A stretch of DNA of 64,000 nt from Sphingobium indicum B90A (GCF_000264945.2 NZ_CP013070.1:2480001-2544000), one strand, 5' to 3'; shown: positions 1-9,057, counted from the stretch's first letter. The notes: generated by a model from the letters alone, not told the origin. Program-made: numbers and translations.

Positions 1-293
1 ATGATGATGTGATCGGGCGGGGTAGGCCGGTCGAGCAGCTTCTGCATGGTCGGCAGGAAATCGTCGGCCACGGTGCAGCAGATGCAGCCATTGGCCAGTT
101 CGATGATGTCCTCGTCCGGGCAGGCTTCGTCGCCGCAGCCCTGCACCAGCGCGCCGTCGACGCCGACATCGCCGAATTCGTTGATGATGAGGGCGAGGCG
201 ACGACCGCCCGCATGTTCGATGAGGTGACGGATCAGCGTGGTCTTGCCGGCGCCCAGAAAGCCGGTGATAACGGTGGCGGGGATCTTCTTCAT
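1..293 (-). CDS. cobW: CobW-family metal-chaperone GTPase, N-terminal part (runs off window)
   Basis: About 97 residues are visible, from the ATG at 293 down to the window edge. The protein opens with MKKIPATVITGFLGAGKTTL, a Walker A (GFLGAGKT) at the extreme N-terminus as in the COG0523/CobW GTPases. Further in are a NEFGDVGVDG stretch and the metal-binding CxCC motif (NGCICCTV). The insert with GCGDEACPDEDIIEL before the CxCC motif fits CobW proper rather than YjiA or ZigA. Family members deliver metal; CobW supplies Co2+ for cobalamin synthesis. Its ATG overlaps the stop of the upstream permease gene (ATGA), so the two are translationally coupled and lie behind the same cobalamin riboswitch. 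The C-terminal domain is outside the window, so completeness cannot be judged. Confidence 0.9.
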   Translation of the reverse strand, partial: MKKIPATVITGFLGAGKTTLIRHLIEHAGGRRLALIINEFGDVGVDGALVQGCGDEACPDEDIIELANGCICCTVADDFLPTMQKLLDRPTPPDHII

Positions 294-1363
294 GCGGGAT
301 TTCCCTGTGCTTGGTGGCCGGCGATGGAGGCGACCTCGATCTCGTCGAAACCTCTCCAGCGGTAGATGGCCCAGCTCAGCAGCCAGCAGGCGGCGAACAG
401 GCCGATGATGACGAAGCCCAGGCTGTTGAAATGATCGCCAAGGTCGGCGGCCAGGGTCCATGCGCCGCCGCGGAGGCCGAGCCTGTCGCCCAGCAGCGCC
501 GCCGCCTCGATCCCGCCGATGAGCAGCGCGACCAGCGCCGACGCCAGCGTGATGGTGATGTTGTAGTAGAGCTTGCGGATCGGCTTCACGAACGCCCATC
601 GATAGGCGCCCATCATCAGCGCGCCGTCCGCCGTGTCGATCAACGCCATGCCCGCCGCAAAGAGCAGGGGGAAGATGAGGACGGTCGCGATGGAAAGGCC
701 GCTGGCCGCCTGGCCGGCGGACAGGCCCAGAATGGCGACCTCCGTCGCGGTGTCGAAGCCCAGGCCGAAGAGAAAGCCGAGCGGCGCCATGTGCCAGCTT
801 CGCGTCACCAGCCGGAAAAGCGGCCGGAAGAGGCGCGACAGAAGACCCCGGCTGCCGAGCAGCATGTCCATGTCTTCATCGACATAGGCGCCGCCCCTTC
901 GAACATGGTTGAAGGTCTTGAGCACTGATCGCAGGATGATCAGGTTCATCGCCGCGATGGCGAAGAGGAAGGTTGCGGACACGATCGTCGCAATGGTGCC
1001 GCCAATGGCTCCGGCGGCCTCCACCCGGCTCAGCGCATTGGCTGCGAAGGCGATGAGGACAGCGGCGATCAGGACGATGCCGCTATGGCCGATGGCGAAC
1101 CAGAAGCCGACGGCAAGGGGCTGCTGGCCATCCTGCATCAGCTTGCGGGTCGCATTGTCGATGGCGGCGATGTGATCGGCATCGACGGCATGGCGAAGGC
1201 CCAGGCTCCAGGCCAGCAGCGCCGTGCCCAGCATGACGGGGTCGCCGGCGAACATGGCGAAGGCCGCGATCCAGGCGGCCAGATTGGCGGCGAGGAGCCC
1301 GGCGAACATGCCGGCGGCGCGGCGGCGCAGGCGGCCGGACGGCGCATGAGACGATATGGTCAT
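290..1363 (-). CDS. HoxN/HupN/NixA-family nickel/cobalt transporter
   Basis: A 357-aa polytopic inner-membrane permease. The signature HAVDADHIAAIDN, the metal-selectivity motif of the NiCoT family, lies in the second membrane segment. A second family motif, LGFDTATEVAILGLS, follows in the middle. About eight hydrophobic segments are visible, with a long charged cytoplasmic stretch (YVDEDMDMLLGSRG) between them. I chose the ATG at 1363 because GGGGA lies just upstream and the reading frame further 5' is occupied by a cobalamin riboswitch. NiCoT proteins take up Ni2+ or Co2+; the riboswitch and the coupled cobW gene argue that cobalt for B12 is the physiological substrate here. The stop overlaps the cobW start by four bases. 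Confidence 0.9.
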   Translation of the reverse strand: MTISSHAPSGRLRRRAAGMFAGLLAANLAAWIAAFAMFAGDPVMLGTALLAWSLGLRHAVDADHIAAIDNATRKLMQDGQQPLAVGFWFAIGHSGIVLIAAVLIAFAANALSRVEAAGAIGGTIATIVSATFLFAIAAMNLIILRSVLKTFNHVRRGGAYVDEDMDMLLGSRGLLSRLFRPLFRLVTRSWHMAPLGFLFGLGFDTATEVAILGLSAGQAASGLSIATVLIFPLLFAAGMALIDTADGALMMGAYRWAFVKPIRKLYYNITITLASALVALLIGGIEAAALLGDRLGLRGGAWTLAADLGDHFNSLGFVIIGLFAACWLLSWAIYRWRGFDEIEVASIAGHQAQGNPA

Positions 1364-1526
1364 AGGGACGATCCCCGTCGGCGTCTGCGAACCGGACGGA
1401 AGCCGCCTGCATGCCGGACGGACGCTCTTGCGCCCAGCATGCGGACAGCAGCTCCCGCTGCGTGAAGCGTCGCTCAGACGGAGGACCGTGCCGCGGCCAT
1501 CCCCTGGACCATGGCAAGAGCGACCA

Positions 1527-1728
1527 GACGCAGGCAGGTTTCCTGGCTCGCGGGTCACGGCTTGGCGCATGGCCTTCCCAGGCCTCGCATGACTTAGCGT
1601 CCGGCCCAGTGGCTGATCCTGCCGCATGTGCGGAGGATCGCTATGCGTCTCGCTCGCCGCTTACAGTTGCAGGGACAGCCGCGGATTCATCACCGCATTC
1701 CCTATTAAGCCCCCTGAAGGGGCACCGG
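1527..1728 (-). promoter_or_regulatory. Cobalamin (B12/AdoCbl) riboswitch upstream of the cobalt permease
   Basis: Read on the minus strand, the conserved cobalamin riboswitch blocks occur in order: a GGGAAT..GGTGAGAAT-like 5' segment (GGGAATGCGGTGATGAATCC), then GCTGTCCCTGCAACTGTAAG (the conserved GCAACTGTAA), then AGCCACTG, then GGGAAGGC, then the 3' block GCGAGCCAGGAAACCTGCC. The permease ATG lies about 160 nt downstream. Class and orientation are clear from the sequence. That it represses hoxN-cobW when cobalamin is abundant is established behaviour of this riboswitch class. The exact ends of P1 are estimates. Confidence 0.93.
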
Positions 1729-1735
1729 CGCGATC

Positions 1736-1763
1736 ATGAAGGCCGGCCGAAACCGGCCTTCAT
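1736..1763. other. Perfect 11-bp hairpin, possible terminator without a T-run
   Basis: ATGAAGGCCGG (1736-1746) and CCGGCCTTCAT (1753-1763) are perfect inverted repeats around a six-base loop. The hairpin sits between the end of the small minus-strand gene (1900) and the start of the riboswitch transcript (about 1730), a sensible place to insulate the two. Neither strand shows a following U-tract, so a rho-independent terminator is not secure. The rest of 1764-1899 shows nothing recognisable. Confidence 0.4.
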
Positions 1764-1899
1764 GGGCGTGCATAGAGGCTGGGCGAGCAAATGGGAAGAG
1801 GAGCAATGACGACTTCTTCCGTCGGGCAGGGCCAACGCGCCGCTCCCGGCGAGGCGCTGGAGGCTTACGGCTCGCAGCGCCGGGGACGACGATCCTATT

Positions 1900-2142
1900 T
1901 CAATGCACCTCCGCCCTCAGCCGTTCGACCAGCTTTTCGATCTCCCACGGCTCCAGCACCCAGGTTCGCGTCTTGCGGCCTTCGCGATGGACCGGCTGGG
2001 TCAACAGGATGCGCGCCTGTTCCTTCGCATGGGGCTTGAAGATCGCGAAATGCTGGGCGCAATCGCGGATCGTGCCGATGATCGGCGCCTTGCCGTCCAG
2101 GTCGATCATGGTGGCGGGCTGGTCCCAGGGCATGTTCAGCAT
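1900..2142 (-). CDS. Hypothetical 80-aa protein
   Basis: A small soluble ORF with an open frame back to 2250. I placed the start at the ATG at 2142 because GGAAG lies five bases upstream; ATG 2154 is an alternative. The sequence begins MLNMPWDQPATMIDLDGKAP, has a central GTIRDCAQHF segment and ends in an amphipathic, charged helix (EPWEIEKLVERLRAEVH). The WD-P-hydrophobic-D-G opening is faintly reminiscent of small DUF982-type alphaproteobacterial proteins, but I do not regard that as an assignment. It stands alone between the riboswitch operon and the divergent CHAT operon. Confidence 0.55.
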   Translation of the reverse strand: MLNMPWDQPATMIDLDGKAPIIGTIRDCAQHFAIFKPHAKEQARILLTQPVHREGRKTRTWVLEPWEIEKLVERLRAEVH

Positions 2143-2403
2143 GACGTCTTCCATTCTTCTATGATCGGCGCTGCAACTCGCTTGATCACCGGCGACCATA
2201 GCGGCGGATCGGCCGCCTGTATCGCCCAAAAACAAGGGCTCAACTGTCACTTTTCTGGTTTGCTCCTGGACAGGAGGCGGGCGAACATGCCCCTGCCCGG
2301 CGCGTTTCGCCTTGCGGCGCGGCGTCGGGGGGCGTTATGACGGCCCGATCATGCAAAAGGGGGCTTTGCACGGACATATCCGGCAGGGTTTGGGGGATAG
2401 GCC

Positions 2404-5400
2404 TTGAGCGTTTTGGGGAAGTTGGTTCGCGGGCCTGCGGGATGGGCCGCCTTGACTCTGTCCGTGGCGGCGCACGCCCAGGCGACGGGGAACCGTCCGC
2501 TGCTGAGGGACAGTTTCCGCATCGGCAGCGAAGGCGGCGCTCTATGCCAGGCGCAGAGCGCGACCGGCGACCCCGCAGCGCGAACGATGTTCGATCGCGC
2601 ATGGACGCTGGTGTGCCGGGATGCCGCGCGCCCCGTCGGCCAGATCTATGCGCTGCGGCGCGGTGCGGCCACGGATGATGGGGCATTGCAGGATCGGCTT
2701 GCGGCTTCGCGCAGGGAGGCGGTCGAGTGCAATGCGCCCGGCGGGGTCACCTTGCCCGGCATAGGCTTGGCGCTCATGCGCAACTGCGCGGGCGCGGTCG
2801 GCGCCTATCGCATATTGGCCGTCGAACGCGGCAAGACGATCTATGTCGCGCAGGGCTATGCCGCCTATGCAAGCGCGCTCGACCTGGGGCTGCGCTCCGT
2901 CATGGCCGGGCGGATCGTGCCGGGCCGGGTCGACATCGCGACGGTAGGGACGAACGACGCGGGTTATGCCCGACTGCAGGCGGCGACGCTGGACCCGCAG
3001 ACTGTGCTGGCGGAGGGCTATCGGCGCAACGCTTCGGGCAATTATGCCGAAGCGGCGGAGTTTTTCGACAGCCTGACCGACCGGCTGGCCCGCGATCCGG
3101 ATGCGGCGAAGCTGACCCCTGCCGAACGGGCGAACCGGGCGCATGAATATCTGGTCAATCGCGGCCTGCAACTGTCCAATCTGGGCCTGTTCGACCAGGC
3201 CGAGGCCGCCTTCGCCGAAGCGCGCCGGATCGTGACCGCCGATGCGGTGCAAGTCCGCCTGCGCCGCAATTTCGAGGCTATGCATCATATCAACCGGCAG
3301 GATAGCGCCGGCGCGCTGGCGATACTGGATCGCCCCCTGACGAGCGGCGCGACGGCATCCGCCGGGGGGGACGGCGCGGTTTCCCTGCCGCCGGAGGTGG
3401 CCGCCGAAATGAGCAGCGGTGCGGCGCAGGCCCGCGCCCTGGGCGTGCGGCAGGACAATATGCTGACTCCGGTCGAGCGCTCCGCGATCCTGGACGCGCA
3501 GGCGCAGCAGTTGCGCGGCACCATCCTGCGCCTGTCGGGCCAGCCGGGCCCGGCGCGGGAGGTGCTGACGAAAGCGCTGGCAAGCGCCGTCGCGATCCGG
3601 GACGGGCGGGTCACGTCCATCACCCGCCTGCGCGCCCAGCTTCTGGGCGAGATCGCCCTGACCCATGAGGTCCAGGCGGATTATGGGCAGGCCGAGCGCC
3701 AGTTGAACCAGGCGCTGGCCCTGCTGGGCGCGCAATATCCCGAAACGGTGGCGCTGAACGGCGCGCGGGCGCGGCTGGGCGCCTTCCTGATCCGCCGGGA
3801 CCGCAATGAGGATGCGCTGAAAATCTATCGTGGCATCATCGCCTCCACCATGCAGAACCGCGCCACGCTGACCGGCATGGCGAACCAGCTCCAGCCCTAT
3901 TTCAACCTGTTGGCGCGGGAGATTCCCACGCGGCCGGAACTGACCGCCGACCTGTTCGCAGCGTCGCAGACGCTGCTGCGGCCGGGCGCCGCCGATACGC
4001 TGGAACAGTTGAGCCGCGAACTGTCCGCCGGGGATGGCGAGGCGGCGCGGCTGTTCCGGCAGTCGGTTTCCCTCTCGCGCGACATAGAGCGGGGGCGGAT
4101 CGCGCTCGCCCAGTTGCGGCAGGCGGCGCAGGGGCGCGAGGCGCTGTTGCCCGACGTCGCTCAGGCCCAGGCCGACATCGACCAACTCGCCGCCGACCAG
4201 GCCCATACGCTGGCGGCGCTGGCGGCCTATCCTCAATATCGCGCCCTCAGCCCCCAGGGGCTTACGCTGGCCGAGATGCAGGCGACGCTGAAGCCCGGCG
4301 AGGGCTATTACAAGCTGGCGCAACTGGGCGACGCGCTCTACGCGCTGTGGATCGACGGCGCGGGCGCGACCGGATACCGGCTGGCGGCCAGCGCGACCGA
4401 TGTGGCGCGCAAGGTGGCGGCGCTGCGCGAGACGATCTCGATCAACGTGAACGGCGTTCAGACCACCTATGCGCTGGACGTGCCGGCGGCGCGCAGCCTC
4501 TATCTCGACCTGTTCAGGCCGGTGGAGCAACGGCTGGCGGCGGCGCGGCACCTGATCTTCGAACCGGACGGGGCGATGCTGCAACTGCCGGTCAACCTGC
4601 TGGTCGCCGGACAGGCGGGCGTCGATGCCTATGAGGCGCGGGTGGCGCAGGGGGGCGACGAGTTCGATTTCCGCGGCATCGACTGGCTGGGCCGCGACCA
4701 TGCGGTCAGCACGGCCCTGTCGGCCCGCGCCTTCCGCGATGCGCGGGCGGCGGCGCCATCCGGCGCGGCGCAGAGCTATATCGGCTTCGGCGACAATGCG
4801 CCGCTTGCCGGGCCGGTGCTGGCGGCCTCCAGCCGGGGCGGCCTGACCAGCGGAGCGGCGGACGATTGCGGCTGGTCGCCTTTGCAATGGAATCGTCCGA
4901 TCCCGGCGACCGAATTGCGGGAGGCGGCGCAGGCCATCGGCGGACTGGGCAACGAATTGATCACCGGCGCGGCCTTCACCGACGAGGCGGTGATGGCGCG
5001 GGGCGATCTCGACCGTTTCCGCATCCTGCACTTCGCGACCCATGGGCTGGTGACGCCGCCCCACCCCGGATGCCCGGCGCGGCCCGCTCTGCTCACCAGC
5101 TTCGCGCCCGACCGGAAATCGGACGGCCTGTTGCAGTTCAGCGAGATTTTCGACCTGCGGCTGAATGCCGACCTGGTCGTGCTGTCCGCCTGCGACACGG
5201 CGGGCGCGGCGGGCGCGGAAACGACGCGTGCGGCCGGGCTTTCGGGCGGCGGCGGGGCGCTGGACGGGCTGGTGCGCGCCTTCATCGGCGCAGGAAGCCG
5301 CGCCGTCATCGCCAGCCACTGGCCCGCGCCGGAGGATTATCGCGCCACCGAAAGGTTGATGGGCGGCCTGTTCGCGGCCCCGGCCGACCAGCCCATGGCC

Positions 5401-5520
5401 GAAGCGCTGCGGGCGGCGCAGGCCAGGCTGATGGACGATGCGGAGACGTCGCATCCCTTCTACTGGTCCGGCTTCGCGATCATCGGCGATGGCGCGCGTC
5501 CGTTGATCGCGCGTCGCTGA
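2404..5520 (+). CDS. Secreted TPR-CHAT (caspase-like) peptidase
   Basis: 1038 aa. A TTG start is used: it follows a GGGGGAT ribosome site and yields a convincing signal peptide (MSVLGKLVRGPAGWAALTLS then VAAHAQA). Residues roughly 180-520 form helical TPR-like repeats, with segments such as GNYAEAAEFFDS, GLFDQAEAAFAEA and ADYGQAERQLNQALALL. The C-terminal third is a CHAT domain with its dyad: His880 in HFATHG and Cys930 in LSACDTAG, followed by the G-GSRAVIASHWP strand. CHAT domains are caspase/separase-like cysteine peptidases, so both catalytic residues being present suggests activity. The signal peptide puts it in the periplasm or outside. It is the first gene of a run with the cyclase, FecR-like, TpsB and TpsA genes; the next gene starts 23 bases later. 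The substrate is unknown. Confidence 0.88.
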   Translation: MSVLGKLVRGPAGWAALTLSVAAHAQATGNRPLLRDSFRIGSEGGALCQAQSATGDPAARTMFDRAWTLVCRDAARPVGQIYALRRGAATDDGALQDRLAASRREAVECNAPGGVTLPGIGLALMRNCAGAVGAYRILAVERGKTIYVAQGYAAYASALDLGLRSVMAGRIVPGRVDIATVGTNDAGYARLQAATLDPQTVLAEGYRRNASGNYAEAAEFFDSLTDRLARDPDAAKLTPAERANRAHEYLVNRGLQLSNLGLFDQAEAAFAEARRIVTADAVQVRLRRNFEAMHHINRQDSAGALAILDRPLTSGATASAGGDGAVSLPPEVAAEMSSGAAQARALGVRQDNMLTPVERSAILDAQAQQLRGTILRLSGQPGPAREVLTKALASAVAIRDGRVTSITRLRAQLLGEIALTHEVQADYGQAERQLNQALALLGAQYPETVALNGARARLGAFLIRRDRNEDALKIYRGIIASTMQNRATLTGMANQLQPYFNLLAREIPTRPELTADLFAASQTLLRPGAADTLEQLSRELSAGDGEAARLFRQSVSLSRDIERGRIALAQLRQAAQGREALLPDVAQAQADIDQLAADQAHTLAALAAYPQYRALSPQGLTLAEMQATLKPGEGYYKLAQLGDALYALWIDGAGATGYRLAASATDVARKVAALRETISINVNGVQTTYALDVPAARSLYLDLFRPVEQRLAAARHLIFEPDGAMLQLPVNLLVAGQAGVDAYEARVAQGGDEFDFRGIDWLGRDHAVSTALSARAFRDARAAAPSGAAQSYIGFGDNAPLAGPVLAASSRGGLTSGAADDCGWSPLQWNRPIPATELREAAQAIGGLGNELITGAAFTDEAVMARGDLDRFRILHFATHGLVTPPHPGCPARPALLTSFAPDRKSDGLLQFSEIFDLRLNADLVVLSACDTAGAAGAETTRAAGLSGGGGALDGLVRAFIGAGSRAVIASHWPAPEDYRATERLMGGLFAAPADQPMAEALRAAQARLMDDAETSHPFYWSGFAIIGDGARPLIARR

Positions 5521-5543
5521 CCGCCGTGCCGACGCGGGGCCTG

Positions 5544-7565
5544 ATGCGCCGCGGCGCGCGACTGGTGCGGGACACGGGCCGCTGGCGGCTGGCCGCGACC
5601 GGCGCGCTGCTGCTGCTGGCGCTGTTCCTCGCGGGATGGGACTGGAACAGGCCCTTGGGCAGGGGGACGGCGCGGGAAATACCGACGGCAGACGCGGAAA
5701 GGGGCGTTTACGATTGGCGAGCCGCCAGCTTCGCGCCCCGCGTGGCGCAGGACCAGCGCATCCTGATGCTGGTCTATGACGACCAGACGTTGATCGCCAC
5801 GCGCAAGCGGTCGCCGCTGGACCGGGGGCTGCTGGCGCGGGCGCTGCGCAACATCGACGCCATGGGGGCGAAGTCGATCGGCATCGACATCCTGTTCGAC
5901 CAGCCGCAGGACGAGGATGGCGAACTGCTCTCCGTCCTGCGGGCGATGCGCACGCCGGTCTGGCTCGGCTACGCCAATCTGGGCGACAATCAGGAACAGA
6001 TCATCTTCGAACAGCAGCAGTTCCTGGATCGCTTCATCCGGGCGGCGCGGACCGACAAAGTGCGCCCGGCGAGCATCCGGCTGGAAACCGATTCGGACAA
6101 TGTGGCCCGAAGCTGGCCCGTTCCGACGCCGGGGCAGCCGCCCCTGCTGACGCTGGCGATGCAGCCTTCGCCCTCCTTTCGCGACTATCGCGGCGCGATC
6201 CGCTTCCGGCTGCCGGTCCGCCAGGCGGATGGATCGGAGGAGCCGGTGATCCCCAGCCTTCAGATCGACACGCTGGCCGATCCCGCCATGGCCCCGGCGC
6301 TCGCCGCCATGGTGCGCGGGCGGCATGTGCTGATCGGCGGCGACATCGTCGACATCGACCAGTTCGAGACGCCCTTGTCGGGACGGCAGGCGCGGTCGAC
6401 CATGATCGGGCTGGAAGTGCATGCGACGATGCTGGCGCAATTGCTGGATGGCGCGCGCCTGGCCGCGGTGCCGGAAGGGTGGCGCTGGCTGGCCGCCCTG
6501 CTGGTCGTGGGCGCGGCGGGGCTCACGAGCCTGGCGGAGTTGCGCTGGTTCGCCCTGCTGCCCGCGCTGGCCGTTCAGGCGGGGGCGATTGCGGGCGTGC
6601 CGCTGTGGTTGCAGGCGCGGGGGTGGGACACCAAGGGACTGCCCGCCGTCGGCTGGGTGCTGGGCTGGGTGCTGGCCTTCACCGCCATCGGCGTGGCGGC
6701 GCGGGCCGTGACCTCGCAGCAGCGGCGCTTCGCGCAGGCGGCGCTGGGCAAATATCTGCCCCGCGACATCGCCGCGCAGATATTGGCCGAGCCGGAGAAG
6801 CTGGCGCTGCATGGCGAAAAGCGGCAGATCTTCACCCTGTTCACCGACCTGGAGGGCTTCACCAAGCTCAGCCACGCCATCGCGCCGGAAATGGTCGCCC
6901 AATTGCTGAACCGCTATCTCGACATGCTGAGCGACGTGGTGCTGGCCCATGGCGGCACCATCGACAAGTTCGTGGGCGATGCTGTGGTCGCCTTCTGGGG
7001 CGCGCCCATCGCGCGTCCCGACGACGGGCGCAACGCCGCGCTCGCCGCCCAGGCGATGTGGCAGGCGGGGGAGGCGTTCCGCCGCGACCTGCCGCCCGGC
7101 GTGCCGCCGATCGGGCGGACCCGCGTCGGGCTGCATCATGGGGAGGCGATCGTCGGCAATTTCGGGGGGGAGGGGCGCATCCAATATACCGCGCTTGGCG
7201 ACAGCATGAACACCGCATCGCGGCTGGAGGCGGCGAACAAGGCGCTGGAAACCAATGTGCTGGCAAGCCGGGAGGCGATGCTGCTGTCCGGGCTGGACTG
7301 GTGGCGGCCAATGGGACGGGTGCGGCTGCGCGGGCGGTCGACGCCGGTCGACCTGTTCGAGCCGGCGCCGGAGTTTCCGGCCGAGGAACGGGCGGTACTG
7401 GCGCAGATATTGGCCGCTTTCGACGGCGAGGACGCCGTGGCGCAAGACGCGGCGCGGGAACGTCTTAAAGCGATGGTTAACCGTCATCCGGATGATGCGG
7501 CCATGGCCAATCTGCTATATCGTTATGAGTATATCGGGGAAGGAGGAAGCTATGGTCTGGGGTAG
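5544..7565 (+). CDS. CHASE2-domain class III adenylate/guanylate cyclase
   Basis: 673 aa from ATG 5544; GTG 5526 in the same frame would add six residues. Order: one membrane segment (about 17-36), a periplasmic CHASE2 sensor (about 45-310, with DDQTLIATRKRSPLDRGLLA and GIDILFDQP), three more membrane segments (about 311-390), then a cytoplasmic class III cyclase domain. Metal-binding aspartates are D435 (FTDLEGFTKLS) and D479 (VGDAVVAFWGAP); K475 (DKFVGD) fits ATP selection. The LGDSMNTASRLE motif near 552 is intact. It should therefore make cAMP, or possibly cGMP, in response to an extracytoplasmic signal. The 3' end overlaps the next gene by 14 bases. CHASE2-cyclases often adjoin FecR-like and TPR/CHAT genes. 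Confidence 0.92.
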   Translation: MRRGARLVRDTGRWRLAATGALLLLALFLAGWDWNRPLGRGTAREIPTADAERGVYDWRAASFAPRVAQDQRILMLVYDDQTLIATRKRSPLDRGLLARALRNIDAMGAKSIGIDILFDQPQDEDGELLSVLRAMRTPVWLGYANLGDNQEQIIFEQQQFLDRFIRAARTDKVRPASIRLETDSDNVARSWPVPTPGQPPLLTLAMQPSPSFRDYRGAIRFRLPVRQADGSEEPVIPSLQIDTLADPAMAPALAAMVRGRHVLIGGDIVDIDQFETPLSGRQARSTMIGLEVHATMLAQLLDGARLAAVPEGWRWLAALLVVGAAGLTSLAELRWFALLPALAVQAGAIAGVPLWLQARGWDTKGLPAVGWVLGWVLAFTAIGVAARAVTSQQRRFAQAALGKYLPRDIAAQILAEPEKLALHGEKRQIFTLFTDLEGFTKLSHAIAPEMVAQLLNRYLDMLSDVVLAHGGTIDKFVGDAVVAFWGAPIARPDDGRNAALAAQAMWQAGEAFRRDLPPGVPPIGRTRVGLHHGEAIVGNFGGEGRIQYTALGDSMNTASRLEAANKALETNVLASREAMLLSGLDWWRPMGRVRLRGRSTPVDLFEPAPEFPAEERAVLAQILAAFDGEDAVAQDAARERLKAMVNRHPDDAAMANLLYRYEYIGEGGSYGLG

Positions 7566-8295
7566 ATTTGCCGCGAAATGCGCATTGGCCGGGTGCGTGG
7601 CCGGGCTGGGGGCGCAGGCCGCGGCGGAGACCATGGTGGTCCGCGCCACCGGCCCTTCGGCAGCGACCTACAAGCCGGGGAGCAAGCTGGCCGACGGCGG
7701 ATCGATCGCGCTGAAGGCGGGCGATGTGGTGACTCTTCTGGACGCCAGGGGCACCCGGACGCTGAGGGGACCGGGCAGTTTCAACGTCGCCGCCGCCAAT
7801 GCCGCGCCCGCCAACAGCGTGACGCTTTCCGCCCTGCTGGACACCAAGCGGGTGCGCCGGGCGCGGACCGGGGCCGTGCGCGGCAGCCTGGGCGAAGCGC
7901 CCACCGCTGCGCCCCGCCGGCCCAATCTCTGGATGGTGGATGTCGCGCAGTCCGGAACGCTCTGCATCGCCGATCCCGCGTCCGTGCGGCTGTGGCGCGC
8001 AGATGCGGCCAAGCCCGCGACGATACGGATCAGCGGCGAGGGCGTGCAGGCGACGGCGAGCTTCAGGATGGGCGAATCGGTTGCCCCCTGGCCGGTCGCG
8101 GCGCCCGTGCGGGAGGGCGCTGCCTATCGCCTGAGCGACGGGTCGCGCGCCGCCGATGTGCGGTTCGCGCTGATCGAGCCAGCATCCCTGGGTCTGGACG
8201 GCGTGGCATCCGGCCTGATCGCGCACCAATGCATGGCGCAGCTCGACCTGCTGGTGGAAACGGCGACGCTGTCCGACGGAGCGGCGCGGAATTGA
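7552..8295 (+). CDS. FecR-like secreted protein
   Basis: 247 aa. The start at 7552 has an excellent GGAGGAAG site and lies inside the end of the cyclase gene, so the two are co-translated. A signal peptide (CALAGCVAGLGAQAAAE) precedes a beta-rich domain with VRATGPSAATYKPGSKL, IALKAGDVVTLLDARGTRTL and LRGPGSF, the periodic pattern of FecR-type domains. No anti-sigma N-terminal region or ECF sigma partner is present, so it is not a classical FecR signal transducer. CHASE2-cyclase loci commonly carry such a protein, and it could feed the CHASE2 sensor. The C-terminal half is of unknown fold, with cysteines in TLCIADP and AHQCMAQ. Confidence 0.72.
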   Translation: MVWGRFAAKCALAGCVAGLGAQAAAETMVVRATGPSAATYKPGSKLADGGSIALKAGDVVTLLDARGTRTLRGPGSFNVAAANAAPANSVTLSALLDTKRVRRARTGAVRGSLGEAPTAAPRRPNLWMVDVAQSGTLCIADPASVRLWRADAAKPATIRISGEGVQATASFRMGESVAPWPVAAPVREGAAYRLSDGSRAADVRFALIEPASLGLDGVASGLIAHQCMAQLDLLVETATLSDGAARN

Positions 8296-8431
8296 TTGTC
8301 GGGGCGCGTCGGCGCTGTTAACCGGCGGCTGGGTCGCGGGGAAGGGGCGAAGGACAAAAAGTCCGCGCCTGAAGACAGGGAGTGAGGCAGCCGTGAGGGA
8401 AAGGCTGCCTTCGGCGCTTTGGGGACGTCTA

Positions 8432-8775
8432 ATGGGGAAGAAGGGGCAGATGCGGGCTTCCGCTTTGGCGGGATCGGCGGCCGTGGCGCTGGCGCTGACG
8501 GCGTCCATGGCGGCGGCGCAGGTCGCGCCGCGCGCGCCGACGCGCGAGGAACTCACGCGCGGGCAACTGACCGACGAAGCGGCGGCGCAGGCCAGCCGCC
8601 TTACCGTCGTCGGCGGGGTCGAGCGCGCGCCCTGTCCGCTCGCCGATCCGCGCTATGCCGGCGTTCAGGTCGATTTCGCCGATGTGCGGTTCGATGGGCT
8701 GCGCGTCGTCGATCCCGCTGCCCTGGAGGATAGCTGGCGCGAATATGCGGGGCGCGAGGTGCCCATCGCCACCCT
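8432..8775 (+). pseudogene. TpsB/FhaC-ShlB-type secretion transporter, 5' fragment cut by a Tn3 element
   Basis: The first about 115 codons of a two-partner secretion transporter: signal peptide (ALAGSAAVALALTASMAAAQ), a linker, and the start of the POTRA_2 domain (RYAGVQVDFADVRFDGLRVV). ATG 8432 is preferred; ATG 8450 with AAGGGG upstream is also possible. The frame runs into the transposon and stops at 8812 inside its left inverted repeat. Removing 8776-14119 (element plus one copy of the ACCCT duplication) rejoins the fragment in frame to the piece ending at 15578, giving an intact 600-aa protein, a normal TpsB length. The gene is therefore disrupted rather than decayed. Confidence 0.9.
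8771..8775. repeat. Left copy of 5-bp target-site duplication ACCCT
   Basis: ACCCT lies directly before the first base of the left inverted repeat, and the same five bases follow the right inverted repeat at 14115-14119. Five-base duplications are the rule for Tn3-family insertion. Confidence 0.9.
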
Positions 8776-8812
8776 GGCCCCTGTGCATTATTCGGCCACA
8801 GATTCACGGTAG
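8776..8812 (+). repeat. Left terminal inverted repeat of the Tn3-family element
   Basis: Starts GGCCCCTGTGCATTATTCGG and ends GATTCACGGTAG. It matches the reverse complement of 14078-14114 at 34 of 37 positions. The inner TCACGGTAG resembles the conserved inner end of Tn3-family repeats. It supplies the TAG that ends the truncated tpsB frame. Confidence 0.93.
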
Positions 8813-8881
8813 GCGAGCTTGAGGGACGTCGGCGCCAGCTTCTCTGCCAGGGATTGCGCTACGTAAGCCGTCGCGGCCACA

Positions 8882-8907
8882 CAAAAAGGCCGGCACAACG
8901 GCCGGCC
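8882..8907 (-). terminator. Rho-independent terminator for the tnpR/passenger operon
   Basis: On the minus strand GGCCGGC, a six-base loop and GCCGGCC are followed at once by TTTTTGT. It lies about 150 bases beyond the stop of the passenger gene (9058), inside the element. A second perfect hairpin lies next to it at 8920-8942. Nothing else was recognised in 8813-9057. Confidence 0.75.
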
Positions 8908-8919
8908 ATAGTTTTAGGA

Positions 8920-8942
8920 GAGGATGCCTGAAAGGCATCCTC
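8920..8942. other. Perfect 9-bp hairpin inside the transposon
   Basis: GAGGATGCC, TGAAA, GGCATCCTC form a perfect hairpin immediately next to the terminator. It may add to termination of the minus-strand transcript or protect the transposon end from read-through; no T-run of its own is present on the minus strand. Confidence 0.5.
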
Positions 8943-9057
8943 ATGCTGCACCTGCGAGCAGCCGTGCGCAATACAAATCCGCAGGCACCGTTGGTGAAGG
9001 CGGCTCCAGTGTCTATCAGGCGGCCAGCATGTCCTTCATCGTTGCGGGGTCAAGCCG

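Noticed and set aside
2542..5454. 970-codon open frame on the minus strand
   Set aside because: It is the antisense shadow of the CHAT gene; very GC-rich DNA leaves such frames open. It lacks known motifs and a ribosome site.
7552..8295. FecR anti-sigma regulator of an ECF system
   Set aside because: There is no sigma factor gene nearby, no anti-sigma N-terminal domain and no TonB receptor; only the FecR-like beta domain is present.
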